In this document: piece after piece, positions 1 through 43,777 of the stretch
Layout: the number at the start of each line of letters is the position of its first letter
Numbering within the stretch: position 1 is the first letter of the stretch
From: Hormiphora californensis
Lineage: Eukaryota > Ctenophora > Tentaculata > Cydippida > Pleurobrachiidae
Length of the DNA: 64,000 bases
Direction: 5' to 3'
NCBI GenBank assembly: GCA_020137815.1
Contig: CM035351.1
Coordinates: forward strand, 3,048,409-3,112,408
The notes under the pieces: model-generated
Told to the model about the DNA's origin: nothing
The model's input: the letters and a program-made list of their open reading frames with translations, nothing else
Databases searched by the model: none
Position numbers and translations under genes: made by a program

Positions 1-1148
1 ATACTCTCATACTCCCTCTCTCTGCTCACTTGTCTCGAAAGTCTACATCTTCCACACTGACTGGGACAACCCTTCTCTTGGTTCCCCGAAGCGCAACAAG
101 AGTTTTCAAAAAATGCCTCATGTGCAGTGCAGATTTTCCTTTTTCTCCGCGCCGACTTGCGTTTTTAATGTAACACGCGAAAGAAATATAAAATTCAATG
201 AAATTGGCGCCGCGCACCACAAAAAATCCAAATTCAAAAATAAAGTTGGGGGCAGCGTTAAAAAAAGGTTAAAATCTGGGTGTTTCGGGGCGCGATTATA
301 ATCTGGGTGCCTTGCAGCGTGTTTACAGGTGCGCGCTGCCAAAAGAGTATACTTAGACCGACTTTTTTCAAACGGCTATAGCCACGCAACCACATGGCCA
401 ATTTGAGTAAACTAAACGGTAACTGATAGAGAATCGATAGCCCTAACCGAAAACCCCAAACCAAACCCTAACCAGACCCTAAAGGATAGCCCTAACCCGT
501 CGCGCGCGCTAAAACTACGAATTGTTAGCAATGAAAGGCACCCAGATTTTAACGTTTTCCGGTGTTTCGTGAGTGCTGACAAACGGTTTTTAGGGTTCGG
601 GCTAAAGTAGGGTTAGGGTTAGGGTTGGGGTTAGGCCTTAACATTACCTACCAGACAAACTTTGAATTAGCCAAAACGGTTGAGTGGTTTGGCGGTTAGA
701 GCCATTTTAGTGAATCAAATTTTTTGGAAGCGTGCACCTGTAAACGGGCCACCAAACACCCAGATCGTAACAGCGTCCGGGGAGGGGGAGTATACTCCAT
801 TTTTTTTCAACTGTTCACCCCCCAAAGTCGTGCGCAGAATTGTTTTGCGCGTTTATCACATGTTAACGTGTAGCGCGCGCCACCCAAATTCTAATTTTTT
901 ATCAAATTTCAGTTTTTGGGTGAACAGTTGAAAAAAAATGGACTTTAGGAAACCATGGAAGAATTTGTAAAATCAACATTGCATAGAGCTATTAACTATT
1001 TGACAATTATTTTATAAATTATCGGTGATTTCATATTGGAAAGTTGGAAATGTTAATCCGGAAGTCTCAAGTCAATTTCAAATTTCAGCCACTGGCCACT
1101 CTCATTGATAATTCTTAATGTTTTTAGAAACATGTGATCGTGTACAAG
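1..1148. other. Repeat-rich region upstream of PARP4
   Basis: No convincing coding sequence is seen. Around 440-500 there are CCCTAA-type motifs and around 610-640 short runs of AGGGTT, resembling degenerate metazoan telomere repeats. The block at 540-700 resembles 50,400-50,600 (the same AGGGTTAGGGCTAAAGTAGGG theme), so it is a dispersed repeat rather than a true telomere. A PARP4 promoter must lie here or in an upstream non-coding exon, but no clear core element can be assigned. Confidence 0.5.
791..947. mobile_element. Fold-back MITE copy (AAGTCCATTTT family)
   Basis: The left arm reads CTCCATTTTTTTTCAACTGT and the right arm is its inverted counterpart, ending AATGGACTT followed by TA. 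The interior (GTGCGCAGAATTGTTTTGCGC, then GTAGCGCGCGC) matches the better-preserved copy at 49,996-50,147 closely. The left terminus is degraded compared with that copy. No coding capacity, so this is a non-autonomous element. Confidence 0.65.
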
Positions 1149-13672
<12,524 letters not shown>

Positions 13673-13860
13673 CCTCACAACTTGTGCCTGTTTTAGATGA
13701 TTAAGTTTCTGGACAACTGAGACAGTGAAGTTTTTGGAGGGAAATTACAAGACAGTTTCGTTGGTCATCGACATGGACAAAATGGACAACAATTATACAC
13801 CTCGCAACTTTAATTGTACCATCTGCTTTTTAATAGCAGCTTAACAGTTAAAGTTGTAAC

Positions 13861-14142
13861 ATGGCGAGACACTAGACCGAGACCGAGACCGAGACCGAGA
13901 CAGAGACCGAGACAGAGAACAGACAGAGACAGAGACAGAGACAGAGACAGAGACAGAGACAGAGACAGAGACAGAGACAGAGACAGAGACAGAGACAGAG
14001 ACAGAGACACAGAGAGACGACAGAGAGACAGAGAGACAGAGACAGAGAGATTGAGAGACAGAGACAGAGACAGAGACAGAGACAGAGACAGAGACAGAGA
14101 CAGAGACAGAGACAGAGACAGAGACAGAGACAGAGACAGAGA
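13861..14142 (+). repeat. (GACAGA)n array in PARP4 3' region
   Basis: GAGACC units grade into (GACAGA)n, with a short interruption near 14,010-14,050. It starts about 190 bp after the PARP4 stop and may lie in the 3' UTR. The Arg/Asp frames across it are artefacts. The rest of 13,673-14,400 shows no gene. Confidence 0.95.
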
Positions 14143-14400
14143 TAGGGATTATGAGTGTGAAGTGTTTTATATCGATTGGGTTTTGAAAATATCGTTTGTG
14201 TGTTGTTTTTATTTCAAATTGGTTTCATATTTTGATTTTTATTCTTCTGGGCGCCGACTTGGAGTCGATTTCTAAGCTAAGCCCAGTTGTAATTCATATT
14301 TTCTACAGTTTTCTTTTACTATGCTCTTTTTCTGCATAAAGTTAGTCTGATTTGTTTAGAACAGCAAGTAACACTCCGTATTATTTTAACCCTACCAACG

Positions 14401-15307
14401 GTATGCTCCCGCTTCTCTGTGTACTCCACATACCACTCAGGGAAACAGAGCAGCAGCCCTGGGCGGTGTGTCCCATATAAACCATCTTCTTTCCGCTCAC
14501 TACACCTCTCTCACAGTCTAGAGAGAATCGCCCCGCCCGAGGCTAACGCCGAGGATCCGCCCAGCAATGGGATGATGCCCTGCAAAGGGATGGCGCCCAG
14601 AAATGGGATGATGCCCTGCGAAGGGATGATGCCCAGCAATGGGATGCTGCCCAGAAATGGGACGATATCTGACAAATTACTATACTTTATAAAAGCGCCA
14701 GACAATATTCTCTCTCTAATTCAGTACTCTCTATCTCCCCGCAAATCCGAGCTCCCTATAATATCCCCTATTCTCTCATTCTCTCTCTAATTCAGTGCTC
14801 TCTAACTCCCTGCGTATCTCCTTCTTTAAACAGCTGATAATTCTACTTCCACGTCTACAGATCAGTTCACATTGTATGCTCCCGCTTCTCTGTGTACTCC
14901 ACATACCACTCAGGGAAACAGAGCAGCAGCCCTGGGCGGTGTGTCCCATATAAACCATCTTCTTTCCGCTCACTACACCTCTCTCACAGTCTAGAGAGAA
15001 TCGCCCCGCCCGAGGCTAACGCCGAGGATCCGCCCAGCAATGGGATGATGCCCTGCAAAGGGATGGCGCCCAGAAATGGGATGATGCCCTGCGAAGGGAT
15101 GATGCCCAGCAATGGGATGCTGCCCAGAAATGGGACGATATCTGACAAATTACTATACTTTATAAAAGCGCCAGACAATATTCTCTCTCTAATTCAGTAC
15201 TCTCTATCTCCCCGCAAATCCGAGCTCCCTATAATATCCCCTATTCTCTCATTCTCTCTCTAATTCAGTGCTCTCTAACTCCCTGCGTATCTCCTTCTTT
15301 AAACCCC
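14401..15307 (+). repeat. Tandem duplication of a 434-bp segment (473-bp spacing)
   Basis: 14,401-14,834 and 14,874-15,307 appear identical over 434 bp, separated by 39 bp. Each contains TATA-like stretches (CATATAAACC and CTTTATAAAAG), an internal array of ATGGGATGATGCCC-like units, and an open frame of 123 codons with repeated NGMMPCKGM / NGMLPRNG motifs. No protein family is recognised. Identity implies a very recent duplication or an assembly duplicate. The open frame is probably incidental. Confidence 0.85.
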
Positions 15308-15540
15308 GCCCCGCCGCCCCACCCCGCCCACCCTAATTGAGGAGGTTTTACAAGTACAACTTCAGCGGACAAATCCTTTAGAGTTTAATATAGAACCAAT
15401 TAGACCATCGTTTCACATGTCAACTACTGGCAAATCAAATTATGATATCCAGCAAGTATGTACGTAAATGTCACGAGGATCACATTACCGCGGTGCACTG
15501 TAGTAAACCGGTAATAATCTTCAAGAAAATCATGAAAGAA

Positions 15541-16017
15541 ACTGGGGGTCCTTCATGAAACTTTTTCCTTATTGGAATAAGGAAGATTTTCAACAAGGAA
15601 TTTTTCTCAAATATCTGTCACGAACGCTCTTTAGAAAACTAATTATCTTTTTTCCTTACCATTTCCTTACCATTTCATGGCATTTGTCTGTCATGAAACT
15701 GAAATAAGGAAAAAAACTCACGCACCCCAAATATATCACATGGGTGTTGACAACCAATGATGTTCTAGACACGTGACCGCCATTGCCCTATCACAGCTTA
15801 TGCGAACCCGACACCGTGTCACAGTAGCTGATCAGCGCTGGCAGGCTGGTAGTTGGTATACGATACAATTGGTAAACTCTCTTTCACTCTATCTTTCCCT
15901 CTTTTCTCTCTATTTTCCTCTCTCTCTCACGCTCCCTCTTGCTTTCTCAATCTCTCTATCAGTTCTCACTCTCTCTATTTTCCTCTCTCTCAGTCTCTCT
16001 TTCCCTCTCTCTCTTTC

Positions 16018-16055
<38 letters not shown>

Positions 16056-16560
16056 ACTCCCTTTCTTTCGCTCCCTATTTCGCTATCTGTTTCTATCATT
16101 CTTTCACATTTTCAATCTCAATTTCTCTGATTTTTGGATTTATAGGAAAGACTAGAGCGCAACGGAGATATCGTGCTGGTGACATGTTGCCATCGGTCTC
16201 TCCCCTCTACAAAATCTAATTAGTGGCCTTTAAGGAACTTTTTTTGTTCCTTAACTCCAATAAGGACAGCTTTTAGTTGTCCTTAGCTCAGGGGCATGAA
16301 TCCTTACAGTTAAGGAAGAAAATCGGGAGTTAAGGAAGAAAATCTTGGGTTAAGGAACGTTTTGGGCAACAAGGAATTACACTCACGCAATTATAGTATC
16401 GATTACATCCACCTAAGGAACGAAAATAAGGAACTTTCCTTATTGGAAAAAATCTTCCTAAACGCCCAAGTTCATGACAGCCAAGGGGCCTTAATTAGAT
16501 TAAAATGTTCCTTAACTCATAAGGAATCTTCCTAAACAGCGTTCATGAAGGACCCCCAGT
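15541..16560. mobile_element. 1.0-kb DNA element with perfect 19-bp terminal inverted repeats
   Basis: The element begins ACTGGGGGTCCTTCATGAA and ends with its exact reverse complement. Flanks read AGAA on both sides, a possible 4-bp target duplication. Subterminal regions carry many TAAGGAA/TTCCTTA motifs in both orientations. The middle holds a (TC)-rich tract at about 15,880-16,130. No transposase frame is seen, so it is non-autonomous. The following 16,561-17,588 shows no gene. Confidence 0.75.
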
Positions 16561-17588
16561 AGAAAAACTAAGGAACTCTAAAACTAAGAACATCAAAACT
16601 AAGAACTTTTTTGGCTATATTCTTCAAAATAACTTTAACATTAGAAGGATTCATAATGATTGACACTTGGCTATTATCCCCCGAATTACGAGTCAGGACC
16701 AAATAAAACATGCTCTACCACTTAGTGTGGAAATTTTGCGATTGGAAAACAGTTTTTATATGTATTCCAGTTGAAGATATATTGCCACCTTGACACCAGA
16801 AATAGCAAGTGCTGTCGAAGTTGCAATCTCACCTCAGAAAATTGGGTGCCACATTTGAAGTTTTGACGTTCAAATCTTAGTGTTTACTGATATTGCACCG
16901 CATCAATGTTTTAGACCTTAGTGATAGTGTTAGCTTTAAAACGAGCCCAAAAAATAGAACAATAAAAAATTTAAAACTCGGCTCTGGCAAGGGCTTAAAG
17001 AAATGGCGTTATTAAGTTTTTCAGTTTTTTCTTAATACTTCTGGCAGCGCTTACCAGACCAAATAGTCATAAATTAACATTTCAAGCACTAGAAAACCTA
17101 GATCAACCATTGCTAAGGTGTATCAATAATAATAGCGATGTTATCATTCGTTATCTTTACAAGCTTCGGTTTGGTACCAACACAACCAGAACACACAAAT
17201 TAAACAACAATCAAACAAAAATTAACAAACACATACCTAGAAACCAGTACAACAAAAATCAAAAGGAAGGACTGCAATGTGTACAACGACATAGTAGCGT
17301 GCAATGCAGCGCATCCCAAAGACGACTGCTGCAACCCCCCCCCCCCTCACCTCCCCCGCAGCAGTCGCCTTTCCCCACCAGGGTTATGCCCCCCATAACC
17401 CTTCCCATTTCTAGTCGGCCCCACAAATGGGAACTCCCGCCCCCTCATACCTCACGGCCATCATTAGCGGTGCTGGTATCACTAAGTGATTGGCCCTGTG
17501 CGTAGGGTCCCCAACAGGGGTTCACGCCCATGGCAACCGCTCTTATCAAATCAAATCAAAAAAACCCTACCAACATTGTTACAGAGAC

Positions 17589-19828
17589 ATGGTCGAAGAA
17601 GAAAAAGACAAGCCCCCCTCACACTTCCTAAACCCGACTCTGACACTCTGTCAGTTCTGTGAGATGTGTGGTCCCTCAATATGTTTCACGACCCAGTCCG
17701 TCCCCCTGCCACCCTCCTCCTGTTGTAACGATGACTCCTACTCAGATCAACTCCTTCCACAATCCAAGGAGGAATGTTGCATGATCATCCCCCCTGAAAT
17801 ACCCTGTTTTGTTACCCACGAACCCAAAAACCACCGTACTTACGTGAGCACGAACATACCAGCACTTGACCAGAGAGACTATACAGCTGTTATAGATGGA
17901 CTGAACAGAGCGACTAATGCTCTCTGCGAAGCCAGTGATATCATGATGTATTGCAACAGTCGAAACATCCGATCTACGGTTATACACTCGACAGTTATCT
18001 CAAAAGTTTTTACCCTGGCGGATGTTCAGGCGCGGGGAGGGATCAGAAAGGCCTGGTTACTAATGGTCCTATCAGATCGGTTTACATCACAACAAAGTGT
18101 CCAATTTCTGCAGGAGCACTTTACTAATATTATCAAACATTTGACGTACCGGGCACGGGAAACAGAGACAGATCAGTGCTCCCGGCCTGCTGGTCACGGT
18201 CCACTTAGATCACTGGGAAAACTGCTTCAGTTTGATAATTTGGGACAGTACTTTCACCAAGAGTAAGTGGGAGGAAGATGGCGGTCAGCTTATTCTTATC
18301 CCGTACTGTGTACATGATAAGAGTAAGGTACCAAAAAGTTCATCTCCATAATATTTCATCTGCAGCATGCATCCATTATTTCATTGTGAAATTAATACAT
18401 CTCTCATTTTCAGATTTTCCAAGATACTGAACGAGATGGAGAACAAATACTCTCTCCTCTCTGTGGTACCCCCGGGTACAATTCAAAGTCTACAATCCTC
18501 CACAACCTCCCCTCCCCGGTGCTTGTGCAGGTCCTCTGATACCTCAGACAGGACACTTAGAGAACGGGCTGAGACACTAGTGGATTATACTCCTCCTTGC
18601 TTCACAAAGATTTATCAGGTGATTACTAATAAGCTAATTGGACATTAATTAATTATTCATAGATCGATAGGTTAGTTGTTTGATAACTGCTATGCCCGTA
18701 AATTTATTTCCCTGCCCGGGTGAATGCCGAAGGCATTCACCCGGATGCCTTTTTACTTTGTAAAAAGGCATAGCAGGGTTAGAATTCGAAAACGACATTT
18801 TGGTATACTAACTAATCGGTAGAGGGACCATTTTGGTCACACTTTAGTTGCGAGGGGCAACGGTGTAGCAACAAGAGCCGCGCACACAGTTACGAGCTGC
18901 TCCTTCATAAACCACTTCATTGGCATGTTTTCAGGAAATGTGTGGCGCGCAATGTGGCGGTGTGGCGCGCAATTTAGTGCTACTAAAACACAAGGATTTG
19001 CTCTATACTGTTTGTGTGATATATAAATGATCGGGATTTTGTGCCCCACTTGCTGCTACAGCGGATCTGGTCATGATTTCCTTTCTTCATAGATTCACAT
19101 GGCATTGGCAGGGAAATTCAGCATTATGTTAGAACATAATGCAATTAATCTTGTTTGCTTTTATACCCAATACTATTTATTAATACACCATCTCCCATTG
19201 CCAGATTTCAGAACAACTAAGTGATAAAGATCTCCGTCTACTGCTCCAATGTGTGGTCCAGGGTCACCAGCTGGTAGTCCGGGGACAACACAAAGTCACC
19301 GTTAACTCAGTCCTAACCATCTTTACTACCTTTGTACCAGAACAGTGTGTGAACTTGTCAAACTTTGGCTACCGAACTAGATATGATCAGATGTGTAGAT
19401 TTACCGGTCTGCCCCTCAGCTGCGAGGTACCCCCTGCAAGTACAGTTCTGTGTCTTGACGTTATGTCACCCCTTGAGAAGCCATTTGATACCAGTAGTTA
19501 CCAGTTTGAGCTGAGAAAGTTGCCCCGACTGAATGTACTGTTGGAACCCCAGCCGCTCATTGTCAATGAACTGTTCTCGTTCATCAAACTGAAGATCAGT
19601 GAAGAGGCGTATGAGGCCGCACTGGAGGCAGTGAAAATGAGATGGTGCACTAAAGCAACGCAGTACTTTCTCTGCAAGAGTGATAGTTGTGTGAGTGATG
19701 TTAGTGATTTTGAGGGGAAATTGTTTGATATCTTGGGAGTTCACTCAAATGATAAAGAGGTGTTGAAGTACTTCAAAAACAATCTCAAATCTGAGGAGAG
19801 GAAAGCTTTGTTGAAGGAAGTCCAATGA
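17589..19828 (+). CDS. FLCN: Folliculin
   Basis: Exons 17589-18262, 18414-18618 and 19205-19828 join in frame to 1,503 nt (500 aa; human FLCN is 579 aa). The N-terminus has the family signature LCQFCEMCGPSICF, matching the Cys-rich start of the longin domain. The longin part continues through YTAVIDG..., with VQARGG placing an Arg where the catalytic arginine finger of FLCN sits. The C-terminal DENN part includes CEVPPASTVLCLDV and the closing helices (LFDILGVHSNDKEVLKYFKNNL region, aa ~470-490). Folliculin with FNIP is the GTPase-activating partner for RagC/D at the lysosome and links amino-acid status to mTORC1 and TFE factors. The ATG was chosen because it directly precedes the conserved start; the frame stays open upstream to about 17,490 without similarity. 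The acidic linker of vertebrate FLCN is shorter here. Confidence 0.92.
18688..18775. repeat. Stacked hairpins in FLCN intron 2
   Basis: Two adjacent near-perfect palindromes (GGGTGAATGCC / GGCATTCACCC and ATGCCTTTTTAC / GTAAAAAGGCAT) are enclosed by TGCTATGCC / GGCATAGCA. The nested arrangement suggests the end of a hairpin-tipped mobile element. Confidence 0.6.
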
Positions 19829-21077
19829 ACTATTTGGGGGTCGGGAAAGTGACTGAGAATTCTGAAACTTTGTCTTTTTTAGACTGAGACCTGAGTACAT
19901 CAGCTGCGCGAACAGCTGTATAAACGAAACTAAGAGAATGAGATCATATTTAGTGTGTGTATTTAGTGTGTTATTTGTCTTTGTATTGTATTTGAAATGT
20001 CTCACTTTTTTCTTCTTGAAAAGAAGCCTATTAAAAGTATTATAATCGTTGGTCATATTTTACAAACTGGGACCTAGAAACGTGTTGTGAAGTGCACGCC
20101 TTTGGCCCGGTTCGATGAGGGGCGATGGCAGGCTTTTGTGAGGCAAGATATGGCGTGTTGTTTTTCACTGGAACTTGGCAGTGTGACTACCATTTTGTTG
20201 TGAGTGTAGCGCGCGAGTAACAAATTGGTGGAAAGTATGCGGTGGGCAGCAGTGCATTAGTAGACCCTCAGCGTGGGAAAATATAAACATTGCACTGGCC
20301 GGGGACGATGACCAAACCGGGAACTGAGAGGATATCGTCAAAATATCCAAACTAGCCTTGCTCGGTCCCCTCTAACCGCAAAATAAGGGTCAGATCATCA
20401 AATTTGAAAGTTATGGTGTAGGAGCTGCCTGCCTAGAGGGGCGTGACGTGCCCAAGAGTAGGAGTAGCTGGATCATGGGCACGTTGCGCCCCTCATGTTC
20501 GCGATCCCCTCATAATCATATCATGGGGCCAAAGCTGGATCGGAACCAGAATATGTTTTGCAGGATCCTGTTTCAGTTTCCTTCTTGACCCTCTCTCAAT
20601 ATGAATCACATGCACAGTCCCCCCTTGACCCCTCTCATGATCTCCCCGGTTTTACCATGACAACGACACGCAGCCTTGCCCCACCCCTTGTTGGGGCCGG
20701 GGAAGGGGTACACAAAATAAAATGGCAATGTTTTGGTTTCATTGCGAAACAAAATATCAGTTCTCCTCAACAACAAATATTGAGATTTCTCCCTTTTCTG
20801 AACACTATCACACACTGTACAAACATCTGCACACAAAATATATTGCTCTTTTTGGAAAATACTAAAAAACTGTCCTCAATTTTAATTCTCTGAATTGTTC
20901 TGAAAATGGCGTGTTCTCTATCCTTTTTATAGCATTGCTATTACATAGCAGGGAATTCTGATCGAATTCTCATAATCCACGTACCTAAAGAGGATATTAT
21001 CTTTGTCAGAAACTTAGAGAGAAACAACAACAGGTTACAAGGGTCAAGTATTGTGAGAAAATTGCGGTTTCTGTTGC
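19829..21077. other. Convergent intergenic region between FLCN and the WD40 gene
   Basis: No gene is seen. Both flanking genes end here, so polyadenylation sites for both should lie inside. A segment near 20,440-20,520 (GGGGCGTGACGTGCCCA ... GCGATCCCCTCAT) is related in inverted orientation to 28,985-29,036, marking a dispersed repeat. Confidence 0.6.
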
Positions 21078-32089
<11,012 letters not shown>

Positions 32090-32437
32090 GACGTTGCACC
32101 ACTAGTTTCACTGTGTTCCAGCTAGACAACTGAGGGGAGGAGATATGGAGAGATCAGAAAGATATGGAGTGATCAGAAAGAGATATGAAGAGTATAGAGA
32201 GACTCTTGAGAGTTACATGGTGCTGCATGAACTAGAGCCGGTAGACTGAAAACCACAGAATACAACCGCAATAGTACACTTTCATCTATCATATGCACGT
32301 ACCGTGGGTTATAGCAAGAGCTATAATAAAAAGATATGGTGATATCCTAAATGCTAAAGATGTGGCAGTGATTCAATAGTAGTAGCACAGCATTGTACAG
32401 ATCAAGGTATAGAGAGTGGTTGTAAAAGAGTGGTGCA

Positions 32438-32440
<3 letters not shown>

Positions 32441-32506
<66 letters not shown>
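32441..32506. repeat. (GA)n microsatellite upstream of WD40 gene
   Basis: About 65 bp of pure (GA)n, some 350 bp upstream of the WD40-gene start codon at 32089. The surrounding 32,090-32,680 holds no recognisable gene and probably contains the promoter. Confidence 0.95.
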
Positions 32507-32511
<5 letters not shown>

Positions 32512-32684
32512 CGTCATAAATATGCTTGCTAGAAACTGTAGCATGCATGTGTAGGCCCAGAAGAAAGAAAAAGAGAGAGAATTAAGGTGATCATGATCAT
32601 CAATTGCACTGTATCAATCATGCAGGTCCCTAATTGGAGCTAAAGTAGCTAAAAATAGTACATAGTTCATTAGGGATGGATTAA

Positions 32685-33676
32685 GGCCAGAGGGGGGGGT
32701 CGACGGGTTTTTTGGGGTGTTTTTTGAGGTATACGTTATATGAAAGCGCTGGGAAAGGCGGATCGATTAGAACAGACGTCATCGATGTTGCGCGCACCGT
32801 TTGGCCAAAATTTGGGGGTTAACATTTGGCCTATAATGGATGTTAACCCCTATAAATCAGGATTGGTGGGGTCTAGAACATCCATCATTGTACCAAAGGC
32901 TTCGTCTTGTCTTGATACAACTTCCTGAAAAGTTTTATGTCGTTACTCCAACTACTTCTTGATTTTTTGGGGGTTTACAAAATATGCGGAAAAAGCCCTT
33001 TTTGCCTCTAATTTTGCTCTTTTTTGGGACATCCTGCCTCACTTCCTGAAATAACGGCTAGGACTCAGACCTTGCCGTTTGGCATAGTTGTTCTAGAGAC
33101 CGTGTTCTTCAAATTTGATGTAGCGATTTTTGATTAAGGCCCCCGTTCAAAAATTATAGGGGTTTACATAAAATTTTCATGGACAAAACAAATGTTAACC
33201 CCTATAATTTTTGAACGGGGGCCTTAATCAAAAATCGCTACATCAAATTTGAAGAACACGGTCTCTAGAACAACTATGCCAAACGGCAAGGTCTGAGTCC
33301 TAGCCGTTATTTCAGGAAGTGAGGCAGGATGTCCCAAAAAAGAGCAAAATTAGAGGCAAAAAGGGCTTTTTCCGCATATTTTGTAAACCCCCAAAAAATC
33401 AAGAAGTAGTTGGAGTAACGACATAAAACTTTTCAGGAAGTTGTATCAAGACAAGACGAAGCCTTTGGTACAATGATGGATGTTCTAGACCCCACCAATC
33501 CTGATTTATAGGGGTTAACATCCATTATAGGCCAAATGTTAACCCCCAAATTTTGGCCAAACGGTGCGCGCAACATCGATGACGTCTGTTCTAATCGATC
33601 CGCCTTTCCCAGCGCTTTCATATAACGTATACCTCAAAAAACACCCCAAAAAACCCGTCGACCCCCCCCTCTGGCC
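32685..33676. mobile_element. 992-bp near-perfect fold-back element with TTAA target duplication
   Basis: Arms of about 490 bp are essentially identical inverted copies: a 62-codon frame at 32,740-32,928 recurs exactly on the other strand at 33,433-33,621. Termini are GGCCAGAGGGG / CCCCTCTGGCC, flanked on both sides by TTAA, the target of piggyBac-type transposases. No transposase is encoded. It lies between the WD40 gene and the 3' end of the FBXL gene. The region 33,677-35,411 shows no gene and is partly low-quality, homopolymer-rich sequence. Confidence 0.88.
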
Positions 33677-35411
33677 TTAAAAGTCAAGAGGATACGACCA
33701 AAATAAGGAGTCCGAACCAGAACGCATATCAAGAAATCATAGATCATCACGACAAAGGTGTCCCAGCGAGGGAGAGATAGAGATAGATCAGAGAATCCAG
33801 AGAGAGATAGAGATAGATCAGAAGATCAATAGCGAAGATAGATCCGGCGAGCTATAGATATCGAGATCTCAGAGCGAGGAGCTCGAGCTAAGAGAGGATG
33901 AAGAGAGTCGAGCGGTCTATTCATAGATTCCTGAAGCGAGAGAGAGAGAGTCAGATAGTGCACGTTGAGCAACTACTAGGACACAACATGTACAGTACTT
34001 GGACGTTGTATCTACACATGTTGATGTAGCGGCACGGCGGCTTGGTACACGGTTCAGACTTCAGAGGTAGCTCTAGTCGAGGGAGCAGCTTGAGAGAGAA
34101 CGGAGGGAGAATGGAGACATGGGACGAGAGAGTGTGTGTGTGACTATATATGAGAAAAGGGAATACCAGCGGAGAAATGAAAGCTATGTTTAAGTAGCAT
34201 GCAATCAATTGAATGTCCAGAATGATCAATGTATGAAATTGGAGTATTACCTTCAAAACATCAACTCATATCATTAGCATATCCAGGATGTAATAGATCG
34301 ACAAACAACACACCTAATACGAGCTTCAGAAATAGCTTCTGTGACAACAGCAACGCACTTCTTATCTACTATGGACTTGAAATAGTAAGCTATTTTTTAC
34401 CATTATCAAAACACGACGGAACCACCTAATTACCGAATTTCCAAATCCTTATAACCTTTTTTTTAGAAAAGAAAAAACCGTTAACATGTATCTCCTCTCT
34501 CGCCTCCCCTCTCTCCCAAGCTGCTGCGGCTGGCGGGCCATTATTTTGAGTGTCAAGTTTCTTTTCTTCTAGTTTTCATCTACCCTACCCCTCTACGAGG
34601 GTATGAGGATCTCCTCCCAATATTCAATTTATCACCTTTCGACCTCTCTAATTATAGGACCGGTGGGAGTCTAGCTAATTGGTTTATTGATGTGGAGAAT
34701 CGAAACCTAAGAACATTGGACTCAAGACTTGTTGATGTGTAAGATGTTCAGGACTGTAATTTCATTTCCTGTACAATACACATACAAACCAGAAGTAAGG
34801 GGTAAAGTTTCACAATCTCTGTGGGTGCAGTTTGTTCTGCCTTATCAATATACCTATCAGCTACCCCAGTCCAGTCCAAAACCGCAAAGCACTTTCTTCT
34901 TGGGTATTCTGAATATCGGGGAATCGGGAAAAAAGGAAGAAAAACAAAAAGATGGGTTTTTGTAAAAAGGGGGATAAAAAACTGGGTAGATAGACTATTC
35001 TCTGATGATTGTTTCAAAGGTCATACCATCTGTTTTGTCTCAAACCGGAGTGAATTTATTTGAAATGTAATTACATTTTGGTTCAAGATACACACTCAAG
35101 TCTCAAACTGTCTTATACCCCTCTGAAAGTCTTTTCCATAAAACACCCCAAATACATAAGAAAATAAAATAAATTTAAACTGTTAATTTTTTAAAATTTT
35201 TTTAAAAAACTCGGAATAAATATTTTATGTAAAAACCAAATTTTTTTCTTTGCTACTCTCTTACTTCTGATTCTGCGGCAAACTTCTGCCCTATAAAAAA
35301 GCGTAAAACCCCCCTCAAAATTCTCCTAAATTTCCTCCTTCTTTCCCCCTCTATCCCCCATCTCCCCCTTTCCCCTCCCCTTTTCCCCCTAACCAACCCC
35401 CCAAAGTCTGT

Positions 35412-43777
<8,366 letters not shown>

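Noticed and set aside
1-700. Telomere at the window start
   Set aside because: TTAGGG-like motifs are short and degenerate, occur again at 50.45 kb within a related repeat, and are followed by other repeats.
14419-14790. 123-codon protein with NGMMPCKGM repeats
   Set aside because: Duplicated with its surroundings, repeat-derived, no family and no splice context; kept only as part of the tandem duplication.
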